The notes: a model not told the origin generated them from the letters alone. A DNA stretch of 64,000 nucleotides from Streptococcus henryi DSM 19005 (GCF_000376985.1 NZ_AQYA01000036.1:156348-220347), one strand, 5' to 3'; positions 1-8,808 are shown, counted from the stretch's first letter. Numbers and translations are program-made.

Positions 1-879
1 ATCCAAACCAATTCCGTGGCCGATACCATGGGTAAAATGGCTACCATAACCAGCTTCCACGATAACATCACGCGCCACCTTGTCATAATCACGATAGGTC
101 ATACCAGGCTTTAGGGCCTCAATCAGAGCCTGATTAGCACGCAACACGATGTCATAAATCTCTCGCTCTTGGTCGGTCACATGTCCAATATGAACGGTCC
201 TTGTCAGGTCGCTGACATAATGATTGTAGTAGCAACCAAAATCCAGCGTCAAACTCTCACCGCTTTGTATAATCTTGCTACTTGCCACCCCATGGGGCAT
301 AGCAGAGCGATAACCAGAGGCAGCAATGGTTTCAAAAGAAACCCCAGTGGCCCCATAATGACGCATACGAAAATCAAGAAAATTAGCCACATCTAATTCA
401 CTAGTCTGACCTGGTTTGATGAATTCCAAGACATCCATAAATGCCTTATCAGAAATGGCACAGGCTTGACGAATAGTAGCGATTTCGCTAGCATCCTTGA
501 TCATGCGCAGCTCTTCAATGACATTAGACTGAGCCAGCAAATCATAACCTTCAAAAGCAGTTGATAACTGCTGGTAAAAGGCATAGGTAACCTGATTATC
601 AAAACCAATGGACTTGATGCCATCAGCAGCAAGCATCTTGGCAATCTCAGTCAGCGCGTCTCGAGATTCCACAATATCAAAATCCTTGACTACATCCTTG
701 GCAATGAGTGAGTAACGCGCATCCGTCACGAAAATCTGATGCTTATCACTTATAAAAATGGTCGCATTAGTCCCAGAAAAACCAGTTAAATAGTAAATAT
801 TTTTAAGATTTGTCACTAAAATACCATCAACTGGAGATTGAGAAATTCTAGCCTTCAATCTTGCTAATCGTTCTTTCAT
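1..879 (-). CDS. pepP: Xaa-Pro aminopeptidase/dipeptidase (M24 family), C-terminus outside window
   Basis: Metallopeptidase that removes N-terminal residues preceding proline, a cytoplasmic step in peptide use. The first 293 codons are present; the frame stays open to base 1, so the C-terminus is missing. An N-terminal creatinase-like domain spans roughly residues 1-125. The M24 pita-bread domain follows, with metal ligands visible as Asp213 (LDFG), Asp224 (SDLTRT) and the His of THGIGHG near residue 288. The start has an AAGGAAGAG ribosome-binding site. It lies downstream of uvrA on the same strand with uvrA's terminator between them, so it probably has its own promoter. Prolidase PepQ is the close alternative; the neighbourhood next to uvrA favours PepP. 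Function class is certain, the P/Q choice less so. Confidence 0.88.
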   Translation of the reverse strand, partial: MKERLARLKARISQSPVDGILVTNLKNIYYLTGFSGTNATIFISDKHQIFVTDARYSLIAKDVVKDFDIVESRDALTEIAKMLAADGIKSIGFDNQVTYAFYQQLSTAFEGYDLLAQSNVIEELRMIKDASEIATIRQACAISDKAFMDVLEFIKPGQTSELDVANFLDFRMRHYGATGVSFETIAASGYRSAMPHGVASSKIIQSGESLTLDFGCYYNHYVSDLTRTVHIGHVTDQEREIYDIVLRANQALIEALKPGMTYRDYDKVARDVIVEAGYGSHFTHGIGHGIGLD

Positions 880-956
880 GTCTCTTCCTTTTTCTTGAGT
901 GATTTCTACTATTTTATCATGAAATTGGCCCTAATTCTATAAAATAAGGTAAAGAA

Positions 957-976
957 AAACGGCATTTCTGCCGTTT
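957..976 (-). terminator. Terminator of uvrA
   Basis: Perfect 8-bp stem AAACGGCA / TGCCGTTT with a four-base loop. On the minus strand it is followed by a T run, just downstream of the uvrA stop codon. Confidence 0.85.
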
Positions 977-1043
977 AATCCTTAGGTAATACGAATTCAG
1001 ATTAATAGACTGATGAAGTCACATTAACTTGACTGATTTTTGC

Positions 1044-3869
1044 TTACTTCAATTTTCCTTTTAAATAGTGACCAGTAAAGCTAGCTGGGTTGGCTGCTAC
1101 TTCTTCTGGCGTTCCTAAGGCAACGATGGTTCCACCACCAATACCGCCTTCTGGACCAAGGTCAATAATGTGGTCCGCAGTTTTGATAACATCAAGGTTA
1201 TGTTCAATAACCAGAACAGTATTACCATCTTCTACAAATCGTTCTAAGACTTTGAGAAGACGGGCAATGTCATCTGTATGGAGTCCTGTTGTCGGTTCAT
1301 CCAGAATATAGAGACTCTTACCAGTTGAGCGCTTATGAAGTTCAGAAGCCAGTTTCATACGCTGAGCTTCACCACCAGAAAGCGTGGTAGCTGGCTGACC
1401 TAGGGTCACATAGCCAAGACCAACATCCTTGATGGTCTGCATTTTGCGGGCAATCTTGGGAATGGGTGCAAAGAAGTCTACGGCATCGTTAACCGTCATA
1501 TCAAGAATCTCTGCAATGTTCTTTTCCTTATAATGAACTTCTAAGGTCTCTGAATTATAGCGAGTTCCATGGCAGACTTCACAAGGGACATAGACATCTG
1601 GTAGGAAGTGCATTTCAATTTTGATGATACCATCACCTGAGCAGGCTTCACAACGCCCCCCTTTGACATTGAAAGAGAAACGTCCCTTCTTATAGCCGCG
1701 AATTTTAGCCTCATTAGTCTGAGCAAAAAGGTCACGAATGTCATCAAAGACTCCTGTATAGGTTGCAGGATTTGAGCGCGGTGTACGTCCAATCGGGCTT
1801 TGGTCAATATCAATCAGGCGGTCAATATGTTCAATACCCAACAAGGCTTTGTGTTTACCAGGTTTAGCTGAATTGCGGTTAAGTTTTTGAGCGACAGCCT
1901 TTTTCAGGATGCTATTGATAAGAGTTGATTTACCAGAACCAGAAACACCTGTGACAGCGATAAACTTACCAAGTGGGAATTTGACATCTAAGTTTCGGAG
2001 ATTATTTTCAGAAGCCCCCTTAATTTCTAGAAAACGCCCATTGCCTGTGCGACGTTCCAGTGGTACAGGGATAGATTTTTTCCCAGACAAGTACTGTCCC
2101 GTGATGGATTTCTTATTCTTAGCCACCTGAGCAGGTGTTCCTGAGGCAACAATTTCTCCACCAAATTGGCCAGCTCCCGGTCCCACATCAATAAGCCAGT
2201 CGGCCTGCATCATGGTATCTTCATCGTGCTCAACAACAATGAGGGTATTACCCAAATCGCGCATCTTCTTAAGGCTGGCAATCAGACGATCATTGTCACG
2301 CTGATGCAATCCGATAGAAGGTTCATCCAAGATGTAGAGGACACCAGACAAGTTAGATCCAATCTGGGTTGCCAGGCGAATACGCTGGCTCTCACCACCT
2401 GAAAGGGTGCCGGCAGAGCGAGATAGAGTCAGGTAATTAAGACCAACGTTATTAAGGAAGGTCAAACGATCCTTGATTTCCTTGAGGATTGGTGTTGCAA
2501 TCGTTTTTGCATTGTCGGTGAGTTCAATCTGATTGAGCAATTCTAAGTGGTCAGCGATGGACAGGTCAGAAATCTGTCCGATGTTCATGCCTTGCTCGCC
2601 ACCCACACGTACGCAAAGTGCCTGGTCATTGAGGCGATAGCCGTGGCAGGTTGGACAAGGCAACTCATTCATGTAACCTCGCATAACATTACGGGTAAAG
2701 TCACTGTTAGTCTCGTGGTAACGGCGATCGACGTTGGTAGCCACCCCTTCAAAGGGAATATCAATGTTGCGCTCACCGCCAAAATCATTGACATAGTGGA
2801 AGTGGAACTCGCGGTCGCCAGAACCATAAAGAACCAGATTCTGCTCTTCTTCCGTCAAGTTTTCGAAAGGTGTGTCTAAGTCCACCCCAAATTCAGTCAT
2901 GGCCTGCTCAAGCATGGCAGGATAATAGTTGGATGAAATAGGATTCCATGGAGCAAGCGCACCTTCACGAAGTGTTTTAGTCTTGTCAGGAATGACCAAA
3001 TCCATATCAACTTCCAATTTGTTGCCCAAGCCATCACAGGTTGAACAAGACCCAAAAGGCGCATTGAAAGAAAAGAGACGAGGCTCCAGTTCTGGAACCG
3101 TAAAGCCACATTCTGGACAAGAATAGTGTTCTGAAAAGAGCAATTCATTGCCATCCATGGTGTCGATGATGACATAACCATCCCCAAGACGCAAAGCAGC
3201 TTCCACCGAATCAAAGAGACGAGAACGAATCCCCTCCTTATTAATCAGACGGTCAACCACAATCTCGATATTGTGCATCTTGGTCTTAGAAAGTTCGGGA
3301 ACTTCGGACACATCATAGATGTCCCCATCCACGCGCACCCGAACATAACCATCCTTTTGCACCTTATCAAAAATAGTCTTGTGCTGCCCCTTCTTACGAC
3401 GAACAATTGGCGCCAAAATCTGCATGCGGGTTCTCTCAGGTAAGTCCAGCACTTGGTCAACAATTTGCTCAACAGAAGACGCCGTGATAGCCCCATGGCC
3501 ATTAATACAATATGGCGTCCCCACACGAGCATAGAGCAGACGCAGGTAATCATTGATTTCCGTCGTTGTCCCCACGGTAGAGCGAGGATTCTTGCTAGTG
3601 GTTTTTTGGTCTATGGAAATAGCAGGGCTGAGACCATCAATAGAATCCACATCAGGCTTTTCCATATTTCCCAAAAACATACGAGCATAGGCCGACAAAC
3701 TCTCAACATAACGCCTTTGCCCCTCTGCGTAAATCGTGTCAAAAGCTAAAGAAGACTTCCCAGAACCAGACAAACCAGTCACAACAACCAACTTATCACG
3801 AGGAATCTCCACATCAATATTTTTCAAATTATGGGCACGCGCCCCATGAATAACTAACTTATCTTGCAT
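1044..3869 (-). CDS. uvrA: UvrABC excinuclease subunit A
   Basis: DNA-damage recognition ATPase of nucleotide excision repair; works with UvrB (34.9 kb in this window) and UvrC. I place the start at 3869 ([17 protein letters not shown]), giving 941 residues, the usual family length; an upstream in-frame ATG at 3947 would add 26 non-conserved residues. Two ABC ATPase halves are visible: Walker [10 protein letters not shown] near residue 32 and GVSGSGKST near 640, signatures LSGGESQR and LSGGEAQR. Zinc-finger cysteine pairs include CPEC/CSTC and CEAC/CEVC. The start has no convincing Shine-Dalgarno sequence; TGGTATCTTAATT lies directly before the ATG and could be a -10 element of a very short leader. 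Certain by sequence. Confidence 0.97.
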   Translation of the reverse strand: MQDKLVIHGARAHNLKNIDVEIPRDKLVVVTGLSGSGKSSLAFDTIYAEGQRRYVESLSAYARMFLGNMEKPDVDSIDGLSPAISIDQKTTSKNPRSTVGTTTEINDYLRLLYARVGTPYCINGHGAITASSVEQIVDQVLDLPERTRMQILAPIVRRKKGQHKTIFDKVQKDGYVRVRVDGDIYDVSEVPELSKTKMHNIEIVVDRLINKEGIRSRLFDSVEAALRLGDGYVIIDTMDGNELLFSEHYSCPECGFTVPELEPRLFSFNAPFGSCSTCDGLGNKLEVDMDLVIPDKTKTLREGALAPWNPISSNYYPAMLEQAMTEFGVDLDTPFENLTEEEQNLVLYGSGDREFHFHYVNDFGGERNIDIPFEGVATNVDRRYHETNSDFTRNVMRGYMNELPCPTCHGYRLNDQALCVRVGGEQGMNIGQISDLSIADHLELLNQIELTDNAKTIATPILKEIKDRLTFLNNVGLNYLTLSRSAGTLSGGESQRIRLATQIGSNLSGVLYILDEPSIGLHQRDNDRLIASLKKMRDLGNTLIVVEHDEDTMMQADWLIDVGPGAGQFGGEIVASGTPAQVAKNKKSITGQYLSGKKSIPVPLERRTGNGRFLEIKGASENNLRNLDVKFPLGKFIAVTGVSGSGKSTLINSILKKAVAQKLNRNSAKPGKHKALLGIEHIDRLIDIDQSPIGRTPRSNPATYTGVFDDIRDLFAQTNEAKIRGYKKGRFSFNVKGGRCEACSGDGIIKIEMHFLPDVYVPCEVCHGTRYNSETLEVHYKEKNIAEILDMTVNDAVDFFAPIPKIARKMQTIKDVGLGYVTLGQPATTLSGGEAQRMKLASELHKRSTGKSLYILDEPTTGLHTDDIARLLKVLERFVEDGNTVLVIEHNLDVIKTADHIIDLGPEGGIGGGTIVALGTPEEVAANPASFTGHYLKGKLK

Positions 3870-4529
3870 AATTAAGATACCAAGCCCGTAAAGGACAAAG
3901 CAAAAATAGGGAATCTGACCTAGGCACAAATACCTAGGAAGATTCATCTTTTTTGCACAGTCCTTAGGGCGGGTTCATTTCCTTTCTATGATACAAAGGG
4001 CGTTAAAAAGCCAAAGTGAAAATAAGCGGTAAGTCCAAAATCTCTGATTTTGTAGACGCACCCTCGTCAGGACGACTAGTATTTTCACAGGCGAAGCCGA
4101 AGAAAGTACAGACGTCTACGACGTAAGATTGACACCGAGTCCTAGAGACTCAAGGAAAGTTTATCTTTTTCACACCGGCTTTAGCCCGTGTTCTAATCCT
4201 TTCTAGGTTTAAAGAGAAGGGTGGTGACTTGACAGCCCGAACATTTTTTCTTCTCACATGTATTCAGGTCTAATTCAACTCCTTTTCGTAGTAAATAAGA
4301 TAGTGATTCTTATTCTACCAAACGACTTTGTCTAATCTTCACTTTTTTTATAAAAAACTACCATCCTAGACCTCTTTTCTTCCCTTTATTATAACAAATT
4401 TTCTACGCTTACTTGTCCCCAAAGTCTGAGATTTATAGTATAATAGGTAAGTATGTAAAATTGCTGAGCAGATGTCACTTTTTAGCTCTGCTATTTTTAA
4501 AACAATAGTTATCAGAAGGAGGGTTTGCT
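3870..4529. other. 660-bp gap between divergent uvrA and corA, holding two copies of a hairpin motif
   Basis: I see no gene here. On the minus strand two related modules occur: 4127-4176 and 3910-3960. Each reads TGTG-x-AAAAAGAT-x-AA followed by TTCCT, then a short hairpin (GAGTC/GACTC in one, CCTAGG/CCTAGG in the other), then GGTC or GGTG. They look like duplicated non-coding RNA or terminator-like modules. The right side holds the corA promoter region. Confidence 0.5.
4439..4498 (+). promoter_or_regulatory. corA promoter and attenuator-like hairpin
   Basis: A TATAAT box lies at 4439-4444 with no good -35. About 20 bases further on, AGCAGA (4467-4472) pairs with TCTGCT (4487-4492), followed by ATTTTTAA. 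A terminator-like hairpin in the 5' leader of a magnesium transporter suggests attenuation, but the sensor is not recognisable as a known riboswitch. Confidence 0.4.
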
Positions 4530-5474
4530 ATGAAACAAATGTTTCTATCAACGGCATTAGAATTCAAAGAAATTGAGACATTCGAGCCTGGCGCTTGGAT
4601 CAATCTGGTAAACCCTTCCCAGGAAGAATCTGTTAAGCTTGCAGAAAAATTCAATATCGATATTACCGATTTACGTGCCCCACTCGACGTTGAAGAAACA
4701 TCTCGTATAACAATTGAAGATGATTACACTCTGATTATCGTTGACGTTCCAACCTATGAAGAACGTAATAACAAAAGTTACTACATGACGATTCCTTTAG
4801 GAATTATTGTTACTGAAAATGCAGTTATCACGACGTGTTTACAAGAATTAACACTCTTTGATCATTTCTACAATCGTCGCATTAAGAACTTTTATACTTT
4901 TATGAAGACACGCTTTGTATTTCAACTTCTCTATCGAAATGCAGAGCTGTACCTAACCGCTCTACGTACTATTGACCGACAAAGTGATCGAATTGAAGCT
5001 CAACTTGAAAATGCAACCAGAAACGAACAACTGATTGACATGATGGAATTGGAAAAATCAATCGTCTACCTAAAAGCTTCTCTCAAACTTAATGAACGAA
5101 TCGTTAAGAAACTTTCATCAAGTACTAGCTCTTTGAAAAAATACATCGAAGATGAGGACTTGCTTGAAGATACCCTGATTGAAACACAGCAGGCCATCGA
5201 AATGGCTGACATTTACGAAAATGTCCTTAATGCCATGACCGAAACTTCAGCAGCCATCATCGGAAATAATCAGAATACCATTATGAAAACTTTAGCTCTG
5301 ATGACTATGGCCCTAGATATTCCAACCGTCATTTTCTCAGCCTATGGAATGAACTTCCAAAATAACTGGCTTCCTTTAAATGGCTTAGAGCATTCTTTTT
5401 GGTATATTGTATTCATAGCCGCTATCTTAAGTACTATTGTCGTCATTTACTTTATTAGAAAACGATGGTTCTAA
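4530..5474 (+). CDS. corA: CorA-family magnesium/divalent cation channel
   Basis: Pentameric inner-membrane channel for Mg2+ (in some members Co2+ or Zn2+). The 314-residue protein has the family layout: a long soluble N-terminal alpha/beta domain, a helical stalk, and two C-terminal membrane segments (about 250-270 and 288-308). The signature YGMNF lies between them, with GMN at residues 273-275, which in CorA forms the selectivity loop. The C-terminus is basic (RKRW) as usual. The start is preceded by AGAAGGAGG. It is monocistronic or followed by the DUF1129 gene after a 132-base gap. Metal specificity cannot be read from the sequence. Confidence 0.93.
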   Translation: MKQMFLSTALEFKEIETFEPGAWINLVNPSQEESVKLAEKFNIDITDLRAPLDVEETSRITIEDDYTLIIVDVPTYEERNNKSYYMTIPLGIIVTENAVITTCLQELTLFDHFYNRRIKNFYTFMKTRFVFQLLYRNAELYLTALRTIDRQSDRIEAQLENATRNEQLIDMMELEKSIVYLKASLKLNERIVKKLSSSTSSLKKYIEDEDLLEDTLIETQQAIEMADIYENVLNAMTETSAAIIGNNQNTIMKTLALMTMALDIPTVIFSAYGMNFQNNWLPLNGLEHSFWYIVFIAAILSTIVVIYFIRKRWF

Positions 5475-5606
5475 TTCGAGATAAGACTCATTTTAACCCT
5501 TGAAATTATTAAGAAATTGACCAAGTCACAGTATCTTAGCAAAAAGTTTCTGAACATTTTTTCATTCAATCCGTTACAACTTATTTATTCAATATAGGAG
5601 AATCTC

Positions 5607-6272
5607 ATGGATTTACAAAACCTCACTAAAAAGAACCAAGAATTTATTCACATCGCTACAAACCAATTGATTCAGGATGGTAAAACAGACGCTGAAATTA
5701 AGACTATTCTTCAAGATGTTATTCCCTCTATTCTTGAAGCACAAAAAAAAGGTATCCCAGCAAGAACTTTACTTGGAGCACCAACTGTTTGGGCTAGTGC
5801 ATTTACACCTAAAGAAGGACAAGATGATAAAAAAACACAGGAAGAAAAAAACACAAACCCTTGGTTAATGTGGCTTGATACTTCTCTCCTCTTCTTAGCT
5901 GTTGTCACACTACTTCAAGCTATCATGACCTTCTTCAATTCAAAAGCAAATGTTTCAGGAATTACATCAATCCTTGCACTTAGCTTCGCTGGAGGTGGGG
6001 CAATGTATGCTAGCTACCTAATGATTTATCGTCATATGGGTAAAGAAAAGAGTCAACGCCCTCGCTGGTATAAAGTCTTTGGTATATTGACTCTAGTTAT
6101 GCTAGCATGGATTCTCGTTTATACCGCTGCTAGCCTTCTTCCAAGTTACTTAAATCCACAACTCCCTGCTTTAGTGATGCTTATCATTGCGGCTGCATCT
6201 TTCGGATTACGCTATTACCTACAAAAGAAATATAACATTCTTAACGCTATGACTCCTCAAGTACAACAATAA
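5607..6272 (+). CDS. DUF1129 family membrane protein
   Basis: Conserved streptococcal membrane protein of unknown function, 221 residues. The first 85 residues are soluble and helical; four hydrophobic segments follow (about 92-112, 121-141, 158-180, 184-204). The N-terminal pattern LTKKNQEFIH...IPARTLLGAP is the DUF1129 hallmark. The start is preceded by ATAGGAGAATCTC. It lies 132 bases after corA and ends at a strong terminator, so the two may be co-transcribed; a functional link to CorA is only suggested by position. No catalytic motif seen. Confidence 0.8.
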   Translation: MDLQNLTKKNQEFIHIATNQLIQDGKTDAEIKTILQDVIPSILEAQKKGIPARTLLGAPTVWASAFTPKEGQDDKKTQEEKNTNPWLMWLDTSLLFLAVVTLLQAIMTFFNSKANVSGITSILALSFAGGGAMYASYLMIYRHMGKEKSQRPRWYKVFGILTLVMLAWILVYTAASLLPSYLNPQLPALVMLIIAAASFGLRYYLQKKYNILNAMTPQVQQ

Positions 6273-6282
6273 CAAACTCTAC

Positions 6283-6328
6283 AGACTGAAGAATTTATCT
6301 CACACGATATTCTCTTCGGTCTTTTTTT
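6283..6328 (+). terminator. Terminator after DUF1129 gene
   Basis: AGACTGAAGA pairs with TCTTCGGTCT across a 19-base loop, followed by seven T. Confidence 0.8.
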
Positions 6329-6380
6329 ATCCATACAAATAGTACATTTTCTTACCTTTAAAAGAAGTGAAACAAAAAAA

Positions 6381-6402
6381 GCGACTCCCTAAGGAATCAC
6401 TT
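6381..6402 (-). terminator. Terminator of the rpsF-ssb-rpsR operon
   Basis: AGTGATTCC pairs with GGAGTCGCT on the minus strand, followed by a run of T, immediately downstream of rpsR. Confidence 0.85.
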
Positions 6403-6431
6403 GATTAATTCACGATTAAGTTCGTAACGAA

Positions 6432-6671
6432 TTAGTCTTCGTTAACGAATGGCATAAGAGCCATAACGCGAGCACGTTTGATAGCTGTTGTTACTTTACG
6501 TTGGTTTTTAGCTGAAGTTCCAGTTACGCGACGTGGAAGAATTTTACCACGTTCTGAAACGAAACGGCTAAGAAGCTCAGTATCTTTGTAATCAACATAT
6601 TCAATTTTGTTAGCTGCGATGTAATCAACTTTTTTACGGCGTTTGAATCCGCCACGACGTTGTTGAGCCAT
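6432..6671 (-). CDS. rpsR: 30S ribosomal protein S18
   Basis: Small-subunit ribosomal protein, 79 residues, which forms a heterodimer with S6 on the 30S platform. The sequence carries the typical Arg/Lys-rich start ([10 protein letters not shown]) and the conserved block [21 protein letters not shown]. It is last in the rpsF-ssb-rpsR operon, 37 bases after ssb, with an AGGAGAA ribosome-binding site. Single-copy and without zinc-binding cysteines, so the C- form. Confidence 0.98.
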   Translation of the reverse strand: MAQQRRGGFKRRKKVDYIAANKIEYVDYKDTELLSRFVSERGKILPRRVTGTSAKNQRKVTTAIKRARVMALMPFVNED

Positions 6672-6708
6672 GTGTTTTCTCCTTTATATATTTAATTCGT
6701 TTAGTCCA

Positions 6709-7221
6709 TTAAAATGGAAGATCGTCATCTGAGATGTCCATTGGGTTCGAATTGCCAAATGGGCTTTCATCTCTACCAAAGTTTGGTGTTTGTTGTGAAG
6801 GCTGTGATGAGAAACCACCACCAGTTGATGCCCCACCGCCAAATGAATTGTTGTTAAATCCACCAGCATTGTAAGAACCACCAGATTGTCCTTCACGTGT
6901 AGCACGACTTTCCAAAACTTGGAAGCTATCTGCAATCACTTCTGTTACATATACACGTTGACCCTGTTGGTTTTCATAATTACGAGTCTGAATACGACCT
7001 GTAATTCCAACAAGTGTTCCTTTTTTAGCCCAATTTGCCAAGTTTTCAGCTTGTTGGCGCCAAATAACACAGTTGATAAAGTCAGCTTCACGTTCACCAG
7101 ACTGATTCTTGAAGTTACGATTTACAGCTAGTGTAAAGGTTGCAACTGCTTGATTAGATGGTGTGTAACGAAGTTCTGCATCGCGGGTCATACGACCGAC
7201 AAGTACTACATTATTAATCAT
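6709..7221 (-). CDS. ssb: Single-stranded DNA-binding protein
   Basis: Binds single-stranded DNA in replication, repair and recombination. 170 residues: OB fold from about 1 to 105 ([20 protein letters not shown] start), a Gly/Ser/Asn/Gln-rich linker (about 110-155), and the acidic protein-interaction tip DISDDDLPF at the end. It sits between rpsF and rpsR as in most Bacillota. The length and full acidic tip mark it as the chromosomal SsbA type rather than a competence or phage paralogue. Confidence 0.97.
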   Translation of the reverse strand: MINNVVLVGRMTRDAELRYTPSNQAVATFTLAVNRNFKNQSGEREADFINCVIWRQQAENLANWAKKGTLVGITGRIQTRNYENQQGQRVYVTEVIADSFQVLESRATREGQSGGSYNAGGFNNNSFGGGASTGGGFSSQPSQQTPNFGRDESPFGNSNPMDISDDDLPF

Positions 7222-7232
7222 AAACTACCTTC

Positions 7233-7523
7233 TTAAGCGTCTACTTTAACGATCATGTGACGAAGAATGTCACCGTTGATTTTTGAAAGACGGTCAAACT
7301 CGCTAAGAGCTGCATCATCATTTGCTTCAACGTTAACGATGTGGTAAAGTCCTTCACGGAAATCGTTGATTTCGTATGCAAGACGACGTTTTTCCCAATC
7401 TTTTGATTCAACAACAGTTGCACCGTTGTCAGTCAAGATAGAGTCAAAGCGTGCTACCAAAGCATTTTTAGCTTCTTCTTCAATGTTTGGACGAATGATA
7501 TAAAGAATTTCGTATTTAGCCAT
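7233..7523 (-). CDS. rpsF: 30S ribosomal protein S6
   Basis: First gene of the rpsF-ssb-rpsR operon; 96 residues, partner of S18. Typical start [19 protein letters not shown] and core [23 protein letters not shown] are visible. Ribosome-binding site AAAGGAGGAAAA. The leader between promoter and start (about 70 bases) holds two small hairpins, GTGAG/CTCAC and CTCG/CGAG. In other Bacillota the S6-S18 complex binds this operon's leader to repress it, so autoregulation is likely but not demonstrated here. Confidence 0.98.
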   Translation of the reverse strand: MAKYEILYIIRPNIEEEAKNALVARFDSILTDNGATVVESKDWEKRRLAYEINDFREGLYHIVNVEANDDAALSEFDRLSKINGDILRHMIVKVDA

Positions 7524-7597
7524 TGATATTTTCCTCCTTTTGGTCTAATGACCCGTGACCCTCGCCACGAGTAAGTGAGGTGCACTCACAAGAAACT

Positions 7598-7626
7598 ATT
7601 ATACAGTAATAATATTTAAGATGCAA
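7598..7626 (-). promoter_or_regulatory. Promoter of the rpsF operon
   Basis: On the minus strand, -35 TTGCAT (7621-7626), 17-base spacer, -10 TATAAT (7598-7603). Near consensus, as expected for ribosomal protein genes. Confidence 0.85.
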
Positions 7627-7843
7627 GTATTTTAATTGAAATTACCATTATTTTTGTCTTGGCTTAAAAGATTCACCCTTCTTCATTTTCTCACAATTTA
7701 CCTTGATAGTCTGAGACAAGTTTTCAGTGTGCTAGCAGTCTGATTATTTTATCAATAGCAAAGTTTATTTAAAAATCTAACTGTCTCTAGTAACTCAGCT
7801 AAGAACTCATAAAGTTTATGCAGACTTGTATTTTTCAAAAAAA

Positions 7844-7861
7844 GGCGAGCTTTCGCTCGCC
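7844..7861 (-). terminator. Terminator of the five-peptide transcript
   Basis: GGCGAGC-GAAA-GCTCGCC on the minus strand followed by seven T. A perfect 7-bp GC-rich stem with a GNRA-type loop, ending the unit that carries the five short ORFs. Confidence 0.9.
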
Positions 7862-7912
7862 TCTTTTAAAAAATATCTGTGTTTGTGCTCCCACAAACTT
7901 TCTCATAAGGAG

Positions 7913-7966
7913 TTAGTTTGCAGAATTGTCTCCGTTTTTGTAGCGACTTAAATTCATCTTTAACAT
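7913..7966 (-). CDS. Short peptide 5th in array (MLKMNLSRYKNGDNSAN)
   Basis: 17-residue ORF, last of five in one transcript. It contains the shared core NLSRYKNGD. Ribosome-binding site GAGGT lies 6-7 bases before the ATG (GTGAGGTAACCTTATG). I know of no named family for it. The peptide is basic and hydrophilic with no signal sequence. The nucleotide sequence of its core differs from the other copies mainly at synonymous positions, which argues that the peptide itself is selected. It is followed by a hairpin (AGTTTGTG/CACAAACA) and the transcript's terminator. Function unknown. Confidence 0.6.
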   Translation of the reverse strand: MLKMNLSRYKNGDNSAN

Positions 7967-8034
7967 AAGGTTACCTCACATTATCAATAATTCAAAATAA
8001 TTCTCTACATTTTACATTGGATTCACCCCTTAGC

Positions 8035-8088
8035 CTATTTTGTGCGGCTAAGTACTGTGTCTCCGTTCTTATATCTTGCTACGTTCAT
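8035..8088 (-). CDS. Short peptide 4th in array (MNVARYKNGDTVLSRTK)
   Basis: 17-residue ORF with core NVARYKNGD and a good ribosome-binding site, GGAGG at 8095-8099, 6 bases before ATG. The Ser of the core is Ala here and the Arg codon is AGA rather than CGC/CGT. The sequence after the stop (AAAATAGGCTAAGGGGTGAATCC) resembles that after the second ORF in the array (AAAATAGTGACGAAGGGGTGATACC), so the duplicated unit is larger than the ORF. A TATAAT-like box at 8159-8164 could give an internal promoter. Confidence 0.6.
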   Translation of the reverse strand: MNVARYKNGDTVLSRTK

Positions 8089-8301
8089 AAGATACCTCCA
8101 TTTATTTGAAAATACTCACACACGATAGCTATTATTGGCGATTGACTCATCACCAATAATTATACTCTTTGTAATTTACTCAGAGTATTTCGACATTCAC
8201 CATTCTCCCCGCGGGAAGGTAGAATACGACAGACAACTCCTACTAAGTAACCTCATTATCAAAACAAACCCGTTTTTGTTTTGTCCTGAACCTACTTACC
8301 T

Positions 8302-8367
8302 CTAGTTGTCCAAACTAATGAGCTCATTATCGCCGTTCTTGTAACGGCTAACATTAATTGTTTTCAT
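8302..8367 (-). CDS. Short peptide 3rd in array (core NVSRYKNGD, 21 aa)
   Basis: MKTINVSRYKNGD followed by NELISLDN, the longest of the five. Its ribosome-binding site is weak (GTAAGAGTT), unlike the other four. Its stop codon lies in the left arm of a long imperfect stem in which GACAACT pairs with AGTTGTC around 8227-8312, with an inner stem AAAACAAA/TTTGTTTT. Conserved with the other copies through synonymous codon changes (AGC CGT TAC AAG AAC GGC GAT). No known family. Confidence 0.55.
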   Translation of the reverse strand: MKTINVSRYKNGDNELISLDN

Positions 8368-8564
8368 AACTCTTACAACTTTCTCACTTTAGAATGTATA
8401 TTAAGTCTATAAAATCAATTAGATTAAAGCTCTTCAATAACTGTTGTACTAGTAACAAGCCAGGCTAGCTTTCTGGTTTCTCTTGCACTAGCTAATTCCT
8501 CTAATCTGTAACGATATAAATTTAAGAGTTCCTATGTAATCGGTATCACCCCTTCGTCACTATT

Positions 8565-8621
8565 TTATGCAACAGGTTCTGTGTCTCCGTTTTTAAAACG
8601 ACTCATATTAAACATCAACAT
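8565..8621 (-). CDS. Short peptide 2nd in array (MLMFNMSRFKNGDTEPVA)
   Basis: 18-residue ORF with core NMSRFKNGD; the only copy with Phe in place of Tyr. Start at 8621 is favoured by AAGAGGTG, 7 bases upstream; ATGs at 8615 and 8606 are also in frame. The sequence CTTGCAAAAGTAAAAG just upstream resembles CTTGCAAAAAGTAAAC at the array's -35 region, so the unit duplicated with its upstream flank. No known family. Confidence 0.6.
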   Translation of the reverse strand: MLMFNMSRFKNGDTEPVA

Positions 8622-8725
8622 AAGACGTCACCTCTTTTACTTTTGCAAGATTTTGTTACCATTAGGAATCGAACGGCCGTTCTTCCTTGACGCAAAGTTA
8701 CGTTTTGCCTACTGCTTTTTGGAGA

Positions 8726-8767
8726 CTAGTCTCCATTCTTGTACCTCGAAACATTAAGATTTAGCAT
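8726..8767 (-). CDS. Short peptide 1st in array (MLNLNVSRYKNGD)
   Basis: 13-residue ORF, the shortest, ending exactly at the end of the conserved core. Perfect AGGAGG at 8776-8781, 8 bases before ATG, about 30 bases after the predicted transcription start. The stop codon TAG is the centre of a perfect 16-base palindrome, TGGAGACTAGTCTCCA. Because this copy carries only the core, the core is probably the functional part and the 4-8 residue tails of the other copies are variable. No known family. Confidence 0.6.
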   Translation of the reverse strand: MLNLNVSRYKNGD

Positions 8768-8808
8768 TTGATGTACCTCCTTAATATCTCTTACTTCTTT
8801 ATATTTTT

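Noticed and set aside
169..396. 75-codon plus-strand frame opposite pepP
   Set aside because: Shadow of the M24 peptidase frame; no ribosome-binding site.
3870..3947. Longer UvrA N-terminus starting at 3947
   Set aside because: UvrA proteins begin at M-x-x-K-x-I-x-I-x-G-A-R-x-H-N-L; the extra 26 residues overlap a repeated non-coding hairpin module.
7650..7680. 12-codon minus-strand ORF MKKGESFKPRQK downstream of the peptide array terminator
   Set aside because: Does not share the KNGD core, has only a weak ribosome-binding site and lies beyond the terminator.
8227..8312. Possible tRNA- or riboswitch-like fold in the peptide array
   Set aside because: No T-loop GTTCRANYC with matching acceptor, and no known riboswitch core could be recognised; kept only as generic structure.
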